Assembly: GCA_047638695.1 (NCBI GenBank)
Contig: JBLINY010000110.1
Coordinates: 1 to 14,756, forward strand
Source of the DNA: JAHECQ01 sp047638695
GTDB taxonomy: Bacteria; Actinomycetota; Acidimicrobiia; Acidimicrobiales; SZUA-35
Direction of reading: 5' to 3'
DNA: 14,756 nt
Shown here: positions 6,463 to 12,384 of the stretch, piece by piece
Position numbering within the stretch: the stretch's first letter is position 1
Layout of the letters: the number at the start of each line of letters is the position of its first letter
The notes under the pieces: generated by a model
Seen by the model: only the letters and a program-made list of their open reading frames with translations
What the model was told of the DNA's origin: nothing
Databases searched by the model: none
Made by a program: the position numbers and the translations under genes

Positions 6463-7125
6463 TTAGCTCAAGATCCAATCCCGCGCCTTGTCGTGCTCGA
6501 CCTTGGCGTGGAAGAACTTGTCGAAGAGTTCGCTCTCTTCGGCTTCGGCATCCTGAGCCAGCGAGAATTCAATGCCGTCGTGCTTGCCAGGAACGGGATC
6601 AGATTGACGACGAGTGCCGGCCCCGGCCACTGCGCCGGCGTCGTCTGGCATCTCAACTCGACGCTTCTCAAGGTGAGCGAGCTCGAGTTTCAACGCTCGC
6701 ACATGAAGTTCGAGTTCACGTCGTTCAGACATCAGACGCACGGCGTCATCGCGAAGAAGGTTGAGTTCTCCCAGAATCTCGCCGACCTCCTGGTGGATGT
6801 CGTTGTGTTCGATCCGCAGGTCGTCCAATACCTGAATCGCATTCTTCTTGGTTTCCGTGAGCGTCGCCACATCCCTTTCGAGTTCTTCACTTTTCTGGCG
6901 GTACTGCGTCGAAAGCTGATCGAGTTCTCGATGCTCGCGTCGCAGCACTTCCATGGCCGCTTCGGCGGCGACGGCCTCGGGGGCGGTTTTCCGCTCCCGT
7001 GCGATCTCCTCTAAGCGTTTGAACGCAGCCAGTCGGGGGGCAGCAGCGGAGAAGATGCGCTCGTACTCGACGAGTTGCGCACGGAGTTCCCCTGTTTCTT
7101 CATGTTCTGCTGGTTGACCCGGCAT
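6463..7125 (-). CDS. Coiled-coil protein of unknown function
   Basis: A 220-residue cytoplasmic protein made mainly of one long coiled coil (about residues 10-160). It has heptad-like Leu, Ile, Glu and Lys patterns such as LRREHRELDQLSTQYRQKSE. A low-complexity linker (about 162-185) and an acidic C-terminal segment ending DKARDWILS follow. No signal peptide, membrane helix or enzyme motif is seen. The ATG at 7125 is chosen because an upstream TTG at 7188 would add an Arg-rich stretch with no ribosome-binding site; AAGG sits close to the ATG but only 2 nt away. It may be transcribed with the envelope pair downstream. A scaffolding or cell-shape role is possible, without direct evidence. Confidence 0.75.
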   Translation of the reverse strand: MPGQPAEHEETGELRAQLVEYERIFSAAAPRLAAFKRLEEIARERKTAPEAVAAEAAMEVLRREHRELDQLSTQYRQKSEELERDVATLTETKKNAIQVLDDLRIEHNDIHQEVGEILGELNLLRDDAVRLMSERRELELHVRALKLELAHLEKRRVEMPDDAGAVAGAGTRRQSDPVPGKHDGIEFSLAQDAEAEESELFDKFFHAKVEHDKARDWILS

Positions 7126-7222
7126 CGCCTTCACTTTCGGTGCGTTCGTATGGACCTTTCGGCCCACGCGGCGCCGAGTTAAGGGCAAGCCGAATTTCTG
7201 ACTGAATTGGGGTAGTAGCCGG

Positions 7223-7936
7223 CTAGTGACCGAACATCATCAGCCACTGCTCGAGTGAGTCCGGCCGATAGACGATGTTCTCCCGTCGGGTTTCACCCAT
7301 GGGTTTGGAAGGTTCGGGCGAGTAAAGATGTCCCGGGTACAGGACCGCGTCGTCGGAGACCTTGGCCAGTCGCTCAGTCAGTGAGCGATAGAGCTCTTCA
7401 GGATCGCCGCCCGGAAAGTCGGTTCGACCGCACCCATCAAGAAACAGCGTGTCACCGGACACCAGGTGATCGTGCACCAAGAAACACTGGCTACCCGGAG
7501 TATGACCTGGCGTATGGATGAGCTCGATTTCAACCTCGCCAACGGTCACAACGTCTCCTGATGCATGAGAGACCATCTGATCGTCACCGATTCCCGTCAC
7601 CTTGGTGACGAACTCGGCCTCAGCCGCCTGCACATGCACCGGTACGTTGATTTGCTCGAGAAGATCGGAGACGCCGTGGATGCTGTGCCCCATCATGTCC
7701 CCGCCCACATGGTCGGCGTGATAGTGGGTGGCCAACACGCCAGTAAGTCGCATGCCGTCGGTGTCCAGCACCGACAGAATCGAAGCGGTGTCGTACGCAG
7801 GGTCGACCACCACGGCCTCACCGGTGGTTTTGTCGCCAATGACATAACAGAAGTTCACCATTTGGCGAGCGATCGGGTCGCTGGTGGCAAAGTCTCGTCC
7901 CGAGAGCAGCTGACGGAAATAGAGCCGGTCATCCAT
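7223..7936 (-). CDS. Metallo-beta-lactamase-fold hydrolase, ETHE1/glyoxalase II type
   Basis: A 237-residue cytoplasmic enzyme. The metal site is THYHADH with His71, His73, Asp75 and His76. Further ligands are His145 in HTPGHTPGS, Asp162 in GDTLFLDGCGRTDF and His203 in YPGHLY. The GDTLF-LDGCGRTDF block and the C-terminal YSPEPSKPMGE are characteristic of ETHE1-like persulfide dioxygenases and their hydroxyacylglutathione-hydrolase-like relatives. Persulfide dioxygenase (oxidising low-molecular-weight persulfides to sulfite) is the favoured reading, but no rhodanese domain or sulfur gene lies nearby to support it. It diverges from the prephenate dehydratase gene across only 23 bp. A -10-like TAGAGT 6 nt before the ATG suggests leaderless expression. 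Confidence 0.9.
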   Translation of the reverse strand: MDDRLYFRQLLSGRDFATSDPIARQMVNFCYVIGDKTTGEAVVVDPAYDTASILSVLDTDGMRLTGVLATHYHADHVGGDMMGHSIHGVSDLLEQINVPVHVQAAEAEFVTKVTGIGDDQMVSHASGDVVTVGEVEIELIHTPGHTPGSQCFLVHDHLVSGDTLFLDGCGRTDFPGGDPEELYRSLTERLAKVSDDAVLYPGHLYSPEPSKPMGETRRENIVYRPDSLEQWLMMFGH

Positions 7937-7942
7937 ATCCCA

Positions 7943-7948
7943 ACTCTA
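7943..7948 (-). promoter_or_regulatory. Putative leaderless -10 box of the metallohydrolase gene
   Basis: TAGAGT on the minus strand is 6 nt from the ATG at 7936. It overlaps the opposite-strand box of the prephenate dehydratase gene at CTAG (7946-7949). Both genes therefore appear to fire from one shared core and would compete for polymerase. Confidence 0.5.
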
Positions 7949-7952
7949 GGCT
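7947..7952 (+). promoter_or_regulatory. Putative leaderless -10 box of the prephenate dehydratase gene
   Basis: TAGGCT is 7 nt before the GTG at 7960. There is no Shine-Dalgarno sequence within the 23-bp gap. The sequence upstream lies in the divergent gene, so any -35 contact would fall inside its coding region. Confidence 0.5.
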
Positions 7953-7959
7953 TGACCAT

Positions 7960-8889
7960 GTGAGTGCTACGACCCGCCGAATCGGCTTCCTCGGTCCGAG
8001 AGGTACCTTCACCGAGCAGGCCCTCCGTAGCCAGCCCGATCTTGCCGGGGACGAGCTGGTACCGATGCGCACCTTCGTCGACGTTCTGAGAGCTACCCAG
8101 AACGGCGAGGTTGATCTCGGCTTCGTCGCCATCGAGAACGCCATCGAGGGCACCGTCAACGTCACGCTCGACACTTTGGCGTTCGATACCAATCTGCTGA
8201 TCCAGCGCGAGGTGGTACTCGACATCGAGATGAACCTCATGGCGAGACCGGGCACGGCTCTCGAAGACATCACCGTCGTGTCATCGCATCCGGTGGCCAA
8301 CGCACAGTGCCGTCAGTTCCTCCAGACCAAACTTCCAGATATCGAAATCGTGCCGGCCAACTCGACAGCGGAGGCTGCTCAACAGGCGGCCGACCGACCC
8401 GGCGCAGCCGCCCTCGGCCCCGCAATCGCTGGCGAGACCTACGGACTCGAGATCATCGCCGCCGACGTTGCCGACCTCACCCAGAATCAAACACGCTTCA
8501 TCCTCGTTGCCCCGCTCGGTGTGCCCAGCCCCACAGGTCACGACAAGTCGTCGATCGTCCTGACCGCTCGCGGCGATCGCCCCGGGTCCTTGGTTGCAAT
8601 CCTGCACGAGTTCTCGGCTCGCAACATCAACCTGTCGAAGCTCACCTCTCGACCGGCTCGCACCACCCTCGGCAACTACTGTTTCATCATCGACATCAAC
8701 GGCCACATCGCTGAAGAGGTCGTTGCCAACTGCCTGCGCAACGTCCGAGCTAAACATGCCGACGTGAAGTTCCTGGGTAGCTATCCGGCAGCGGGGATCA
8801 GCGCGGCCGAGACTCGCGCCGAAGCCAGCGAAGCGTGGGTAGAAGCAAGCATCTGGGTGCAGTCTCTCCAGGACCAGATCGACTCATGA
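7960..8889 (+). CDS. pheA: Prephenate dehydratase
   Basis: A 309-residue cytoplasmic enzyme that converts prephenate to phenylpyruvate, the committed step to phenylalanine. It is a monofunctional dehydratase with no chorismate mutase domain. The catalytic domain opens GFLGPRGTFTEQA (9-21), includes AIENAIEGTVNVTLD (57-71) and ends with the catalytic TRF at 178-180. A C-terminal ACT domain (about 197-275) carries GSLV (209-212) and TSRP (229-232), where family members usually have GALV and ESRP for phenylalanine feedback. Beyond it is a helical tail of about 30 residues. The GTG start is set by the short divergent gap. Its stop overlaps the next gene (ATGA). Confidence 0.95.
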   Translation: MSATTRRIGFLGPRGTFTEQALRSQPDLAGDELVPMRTFVDVLRATQNGEVDLGFVAIENAIEGTVNVTLDTLAFDTNLLIQREVVLDIEMNLMARPGTALEDITVVSSHPVANAQCRQFLQTKLPDIEIVPANSTAEAAQQAADRPGAAALGPAIAGETYGLEIIAADVADLTQNQTRFILVAPLGVPSPTGHDKSSIVLTARGDRPGSLVAILHEFSARNINLSKLTSRPARTTLGNYCFIIDINGHIAEEVVANCLRNVRAKHADVKFLGSYPAAGISAAETRAEASEAWVEASIWVQSLQDQIDS

Positions 8890-9791
8890 CCGGCCTCGAT
8901 CTCCACTGTTCAGCTCAAACCAAAGCGCTCGGCGAGCGGCTGGCGGGCTCGGCCTCGGCCGCCGAACGATTCCTCCTGGTCGAGTTGCCACTGCCGTGGC
9001 CCAGCAAGATCGAGTCACACGAGGTTCTGGCCGCCGTAACCCTGGCCCCCGGCACTCGGGTACAGGGGATTCGACCGGCTGATGAGCAGACAAAGTCAAC
9101 CGATTCTCGCATCATTTCCTACCGCCGCCGCTACGACGAGTTCGGTGCGTTTGCTCGTTTCGAGCGCACCGAAGCATCGGTATTGAACAACGAACTGGCC
9201 GCAACACTGGGAGCCATAGCAACCGGCGACGACGGCCCGTTGCAAGGCAACGACAGCTCGACCACCGACGTTCTTGTATGCACCCACGGCTCCCGCGATC
9301 GCTGTTGCGGCTCGCTCGGATCGCAGTTACTGCTCGAGCTCGCAGCCAGCGTCGGCCCCACCGTTCGGCTGTGGAAGACCAGTCATACCGGCGGACATCG
9401 TTTTGCTCCGACGGCCATCACGTTTCCCGATGGCCTCACTTGGGGTTTCATCGACGCAACGACAATGCAGAGTGTGCTCGATCGTTCAGGTGAACCCCAT
9501 TCACTCGTGCCGCATCTTCGCGGCTGCGCTGGGTTCGACGACCGCGGCGCACAAGTCGCCGATGCGGCGGCGTTCGGCGAAGCCGGCTGGTCGTGGCTCG
9601 ACAGTCCTCGCACCGTTTCGGCACTCGGAACTGCAGCGACGGGCCATGTGACCGCGTCTGGGTCGGACGTGAGCTATCGAGTCGATCTCCGTGAGATCGA
9701 CTCGGTACCGACGCCGATATGCACCGAACCGATTGAGATCGCAGCCAAGGCCACTCGCCAGCTCGTAGTCGAGCAACTCACCACCCTCTGA
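8886..9791 (+). CDS. Sucrase/ferredoxin-like family protein (thioredoxin-like [2Fe-2S])
   Basis: A 301-residue protein of the Suc_Fer-like family. The second half has a thioredoxin-like ferredoxin fold, with CTHGSRDRCCGSLG at 132-145 and HTGGHRFAPTAITFP at 167-181, the family hallmarks. Cys132, Cys140 and Cys141, perhaps with Cys209 in LRGCAGF, are candidate [2Fe-2S] ligands. Cys8 in LHCSAQT is the conserved N-terminal one. Members are thought to be electron carriers or redox proteins, but no activity is firmly assigned to the actinobacterial branch. The ATG at 8886 overlaps the pheA stop codon, so the two are co-translated. A link to phenylalanine synthesis is not obvious. Structured non-coding DNA follows. 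Confidence 0.88.
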   Translation: MTGLDLHCSAQTKALGERLAGSASAAERFLLVELPLPWPSKIESHEVLAAVTLAPGTRVQGIRPADEQTKSTDSRIISYRRRYDEFGAFARFERTEASVLNNELAATLGAIATGDDGPLQGNDSSTTDVLVCTHGSRDRCCGSLGSQLLLELAASVGPTVRLWKTSHTGGHRFAPTAITFPDGLTWGFIDATTMQSVLDRSGEPHSLVPHLRGCAGFDDRGAQVADAAAFGEAGWSWLDSPRTVSALGTAATGHVTASGSDVSYRVDLREIDSVPTPICTEPIEIAAKATRQLVVEQLTTL

Positions 9792-9810
9792 GTTCTGCCG
9801 TCAGGTTCGG

Positions 9811-9838
9811 CCCCCAACGCGGACTGGGGGATATCCCC
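9811..9838 (+). terminator. GC-rich hairpins after the pheA operon, possible terminator
   Basis: CCCCC (9811-9815) can pair with GGGGG (9826-9830) around a 10-nt loop. Alternatively the perfect 12-bp palindrome GGGGATATCCCC (9827-9838) can form. Both begin within 40 bp of the stop at 9791. No U-run follows, which is common for actinobacterial terminators. The two folds exclude each other. Confidence 0.4.
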
Positions 9839-9874
9839 GATGGCCCCCGGGTAGCCCCAACGTACCTTGAGCTG

Positions 9875-10025
9875 GGTATGGAGATCCGTTGAGTGATGGG
9901 AGGCCACCCATCGAAAACAATCGCGGGAATGCTTCAAGGGAAGCAGGTGGAACCGGCCGGAGTTGTCCTCCTTGGTGGCGGTCCCGGTTGGTTGCCGGAC
10001 CTCTTCGGTCGGTTCCACTCCTCGT
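9875..10025 (+). ncRNA. Candidate structured small RNA in a convergent intergenic region
   Basis: Three stems follow one another on the plus strand. GATGGG/CCCATC (9895-9900 with 9907-9912) has a 6-nt loop. TGCTTC/GAAGCA (9930-9935 with 9940-9945) has the loop AAGG. An unbroken 17-bp stem pairs 9946-9962 with 10003-10019. It contains three G.U pairs, which would be C.A mismatches on the minus strand, so the plus strand is the likely RNA. Inside lie an unpaired UCCUCCUU (9966-9973) and a bulged hairpin (9980-9988 with 9994-10001). A possible -10, TACCTT at 9863-9868, would start the RNA near 9875. The ends are estimates. No known RNA family is recognised, and no coding frame fits the stretch well. 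Confidence 0.38.
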
Positions 10026-10031
10026 AGCAAT

Positions 10032-10661
10032 TCAATCAAGCAGAAGACGGCCTTCAGGTGACTCGGTGAAGCTCACGAGGACCTGCCAACGACCCAACAT
10101 GGCCATGCGGTCGAGCCAGTAGTCCTGACCGAGGAGATCAGGCGCTCGGCCGAACAACAGCACGTACAGCCGATTCAGAAAGCCACCTCGGTACGCCGCT
10201 ATCACCACCGTGCCCGACGCCAGAGAAGCGACTGGCGTGTGGCGGGCGGCCTGCACGTCGAGACCGTTGTGAAACCGTTGCGCCCGATGAACTGGATGCA
10301 ATCGCCAACCCCACTCGCCCAAAGGACTGATCGGCCCGAACGCAACCGGTTGACCCCAAAACTCTCGATGATCAATGGGGACGACGAAGCCCCCGGGCGC
10401 TAGTTCGTCGTAGAGGTCATCAACCTTGAAATCGACAGCCAAGTGGTGGGAACGTTGAGCGGCAACCGCAGCGACGAACGCGCTCGGGTCATGCACTAAA
10501 TGACGGACCCGGCAGCCTGGTTCGAGGTCGACTCCACCATCGCCGACGGCAGCAACGGGCGTCGGCGTCGCGACCCAACCGGTCAAAACCAGCGTCAAAG
10601 ACACCAGCACGAGCACCGCGAACGTACGTCCCCATGACTTCACCGATGGTTGAGCCCGCAC
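10032..10661 (-). CDS. Secreted half-M23 peptidase domain fused to a DUF4214 domain
   Basis: A 209-residue exported protein with a signal peptide (hydrophobic about 14-30, likely cut after PVAA at about 35-38). Residues about 106-160 match the first half of a LytM/M23 endopeptidase: GWRLHPVHRAQRFHNGLD with His122, His131 and Asp135, then SLASGTVVIAAYRGG. The second half, with the HxH motif that completes the zinc site, is missing. From Phe161 the sequence becomes DUF4214-like (LYVLLFGRAPDLLGQDYW and SFTESPEGR), up to the stop. It is therefore probably not an active peptidase, and may bind cell wall. GTG start with GAGGGG 5-6 nt upstream. A 93-bp gap with no clear signal separates it from the upstream hydrolase gene. 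Confidence 0.8.
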   Translation of the reverse strand: MRAQPSVKSWGRTFAVLVLVSLTLVLTGWVATPTPVAAVGDGGVDLEPGCRVRHLVHDPSAFVAAVAAQRSHHLAVDFKVDDLYDELAPGGFVVPIDHREFWGQPVAFGPISPLGEWGWRLHPVHRAQRFHNGLDVQAARHTPVASLASGTVVIAAYRGGFLNRLYVLLFGRAPDLLGQDYWLDRMAMLGRWQVLVSFTESPEGRLLLD

Positions 10662-10754
10662 GCCTACCCCTCACGACGCCGCCCGCCGATTCTTACGGAG
10701 AGTGCTGCTAAGCCACAGAACGTGCTGTTGCTACTCGCTGATCGGTACCGCTCG

Positions 10755-11468
10755 TCAATTGGACAGCCCGGCCACCAGAAAGTCGACCGAGGCGACAAGT
10801 TCCTCGACCGGCACCGCGGGATGCAGGCCCGGGTTGGCGTGCAATCGCTTGTTGGTGCTGCCGATGGCATCGAACAGCGCAAGGCACTCATCACGCGAGA
10901 ACAGCTCGTCCTCGAGTTGCAGAAGGAACAGCAACGGCTCGTCGATCGCTTGCGCTGCGGCCTCGATCACGGGGCGATACCAGTCGGGGCCAGTAATTCC
11001 CATCAGACCCAAGACAGCAGTTGTGATGCGGTCGTCGGCGGCAACAAAGGGCGCCCCGTAGATCGTCCCCATCGACAAGCCCCAATACCCGACTGGTCCG
11101 CTGCCCACTTCGACCTGGGCGAAGTCAAGAGCTGCGGTCCAATCGGCGACCATGTCATCGACCGTCCCCTCGCGCTTCCACTCGGGCCAGAACTCATCAC
11201 GGCCGCCCACTCCAACCTGGCGGCGGCCGTGCACCGGGCCGTCAATGGCCAAGACGTTGAAGCCATGCTCGCCTACCAGTCGCTTGACCAACCAGGGAAT
11301 GGGCGCTTGATGCCGGTCGCCGGACGCCCCATGGCCACAGCAGACAAGCGGCGATCCAGAGCGGGGCTCGGCAGCCTGCCACAGAGCTCCGGTCACTGAT
11401 CGACCGGCTTCGATCGTGAACTCGCTCAGGCGCAGGCCATCCTGGACGGTCTGTTCGATGAATGCCAT
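10755..11468 (-). CDS. Alpha/beta-hydrolase, dienelactone hydrolase/esterase-like
   Basis: A 237-residue cytoplasmic hydrolase. The oxyanion segment is HGASGDR (46-52). The nucleophile Ser132 lies in GLSMG, the acid is probably Asp187 in LQLEDELFSRDE, and the catalytic His is probably His216 in NPGLH. Length and motif order fit prolyl oligopeptidase-like or dienelactone hydrolase-like esterases. No signal peptide is present, and the substrate cannot be named. It diverges from the MaoC-like gene with 22 bp between start codons. Its own -10 candidate (TAGACC, 11475-11480) lacks the final T, so its leaderless promoter is weaker than that of its neighbour. The secreted DUF4214 protein follows 93 bp downstream on the same strand. 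Confidence 0.87.
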   Translation of the reverse strand: MAFIEQTVQDGLRLSEFTIEAGRSVTGALWQAAEPRSGSPLVCCGHGASGDRHQAPIPWLVKRLVGEHGFNVLAIDGPVHGRRQVGVGGRDEFWPEWKREGTVDDMVADWTAALDFAQVEVGSGPVGYWGLSMGTIYGAPFVAADDRITTAVLGLMGITGPDWYRPVIEAAAQAIDEPLLFLLQLEDELFSRDECLALFDAIGSTNKRLHANPGLHPAVPVEELVASVDFLVAGLSN

Positions 11469-11474
11469 GGCGTC

Positions 11475-11484
11475 GGTCTAGCGT
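11475..11484. promoter_or_regulatory. Overlapping divergent -10 boxes centred on CTAG
   Basis: On the plus strand TAGCGT (11479-11484) is 6 nt before the ATG of the MaoC-like gene. On the minus strand TAGACC (11475-11480) is 6 nt before the ATG of the hydrolase. Both use CTAG at 11478-11481 in a 22-bp gap. The plus-strand box fits TANNNT; the minus-strand box misses the last base. Confidence 0.42.
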
Positions 11485-11490
11485 TCACCC

Positions 11491-12300
11491 ATGGTCACTG
11501 CCACATCCTTCACCGCTATTGCCGATCCACCCGAAATCGCCAAGGCCAACCCGATTCACGGCGATGCTGGCAAGAAGTTCGGCTACGACGGCGCCATCGT
11601 TGCTGGCATTTCAACCTACGGCTGGGCGACCACCGCCATCATCGCCGAGCTGGGCGAAGAATGGCTGGAGCAGGGCTGGTCCGAGACCTTCTACCGGGCC
11701 GGCGTGTACCTCGATGACGTGCTCACAACCACCGTCGAGGCTGATCTCGAGGCGGGTTCGGGCATCTACTCGATCGACCAGCGCAACCAGGCCGGTACCG
11801 CGACCGTTACGGGAGCGTGTGGCCTCGGCTTAGCCCCGTGGGCCAACGAGTTCGACCTTCCGACCCGGCGGGCCGCTGAAGCAGCCGTCGAGCGGCCGCC
11901 CAAGCTCGACCCCACCCAGGTGCCAACCTTCGAGGACTATCCACCGATGGCCTGTGATCTCACACGCGACCGGGCTGTCTCCTGGAGTACTGACCGGCTC
12001 GCCGACACTGACCCTCGCTATCTGAATGGCGACACCCCGCTGGCGCACCCCTCATGGGCGCCGGGTCAGATGACGCCACTCATTCGTCACTCCTACCGAT
12101 TCGGGATCGGTGTGCACGCCGTCGGCCGAGTGCAGCACCTCGCGCCCATCCGGGCCGGTCAGACGGTGACCGTTGCCGGCCGTTGGACCGATGCCTGGGT
12201 GAAGAAGGGGCGTCAGTGGTCGACGACCGACGCCGTGTTCCTGGACGACGCTGGCACCGAACTGGCGCACTGTCGCCAGACGGTCGTATTCCTGGCCTAG
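11491..12300 (+). CDS. MaoC-like double hot-dog protein, possible acyl-CoA dehydratase relative
   Basis: A 269-residue cytoplasmic protein long enough for two hot-dog folds. Near the N-terminus, KANPIHGDAGKKFGYDG with AIVAG resembles the hydratase-2 motif DxNPxH. His23 and Asn20 are present, but the catalytic Asp position is Lys18. The C-terminal half (about 187-269) has HPSWAPGQMTPLIRH and HLAPIRAGQTV, which fit a second hot-dog. It may act on acyl-CoA thioesters; with the missing Asp, hydratase activity is doubtful. The start is set by the 22-bp divergent gap and a leaderless -10. The TAG stop lies in the first unit of an 18-bp tandem array, which repeats the last codons and the stop in frame. 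Confidence 0.75.
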   Translation: MVTATSFTAIADPPEIAKANPIHGDAGKKFGYDGAIVAGISTYGWATTAIIAELGEEWLEQGWSETFYRAGVYLDDVLTTTVEADLEAGSGIYSIDQRNQAGTATVTGACGLGLAPWANEFDLPTRRAAEAAVERPPKLDPTQVPTFEDYPPMACDLTRDRAVSWSTDRLADTDPRYLNGDTPLAHPSWAPGQMTPLIRHSYRFGIGVHAVGRVQHLAPIRAGQTVTVAGRWTDAWVKKGRQWSTTDAVFLDDAGTELAHCRQTVVFLA

Positions 12301-12351
12301 GCCGTATTCCTGGCCTAGGCCGTATTCCTGGCCTAGGCCGTATTCCTGGCC
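12286..12351. repeat. 18-bp perfect tandem array, 3.7 copies, carrying the stop codon
   Basis: The unit GTATTCCTGGCCTAGGCC is at 12286-12303, 12304-12321 and 12322-12339, with 12 bp of a fourth (12340-12351), all identical. The first unit codes for the end of the MaoC-like protein (VFLA and stop). As 18 is a multiple of three, in-frame TAG codons recur at 12316 and 12334. The array abuts the 15-bp array. Identity of the copies suggests recent expansion or concerted change. Confidence 0.93.
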
Positions 12352-12384
12352 AGGGCTGTTGCTACCAGGGCTGTTGCTACCAGG
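12352..12384. repeat. 15-bp tandem duplication carrying the P450 stop codon
   Basis: The unit AGGGCTGTTGCTACC occurs at 12352-12366 and 12367-12381, followed by AGG. On the minus strand the second unit contains the P450 stop TAG (12377-12379), and the first repeats it in frame at 12362-12364. With the neighbouring 18-bp array it fills the whole 76-bp gap between the two convergent genes. Confidence 0.88.

Noticed and set aside
6151..7014. Plus-strand 287-residue open frame with Phe-rich sequence
   Set aside because: It is antisense to the coiled-coil gene and the exported protein. Glu/Lys-rich coding reads as Phe/Leu-rich on the other strand, which explains its length.
7126..7188. TTG start adding 21 residues to the coiled-coil protein
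   Set aside because: No ribosome site, an Arg-rich unstructured translation, and an ATG available at the start of the helical region.
9930..9960. SRP 4.5S RNA fragment (AAGGGAAGCAGG resembles GGAAGGAAGCAGC)
   Set aside because: The surrounding asymmetric loop and tetraloop arrangement of SRP RNA is absent; the similarity is short.
9921..10015. Cobalamin riboswitch suggested by GGGAAGCAGGTGGAA and GTTGTCC strings
   Set aside because: The GGGAAG bases are used in a perfect 6-bp hairpin, the conserved CCGCNACTGT core is not matched, and no plus-strand gene follows for more than a kilobase.
9674..10039. Minus-strand 121-residue open frame
   Set aside because: It overlaps the 3' end of the Fe-S gene by over 100 bp, has no ribosome site and is not protein-like; the stretch is better explained as structured non-coding DNA.
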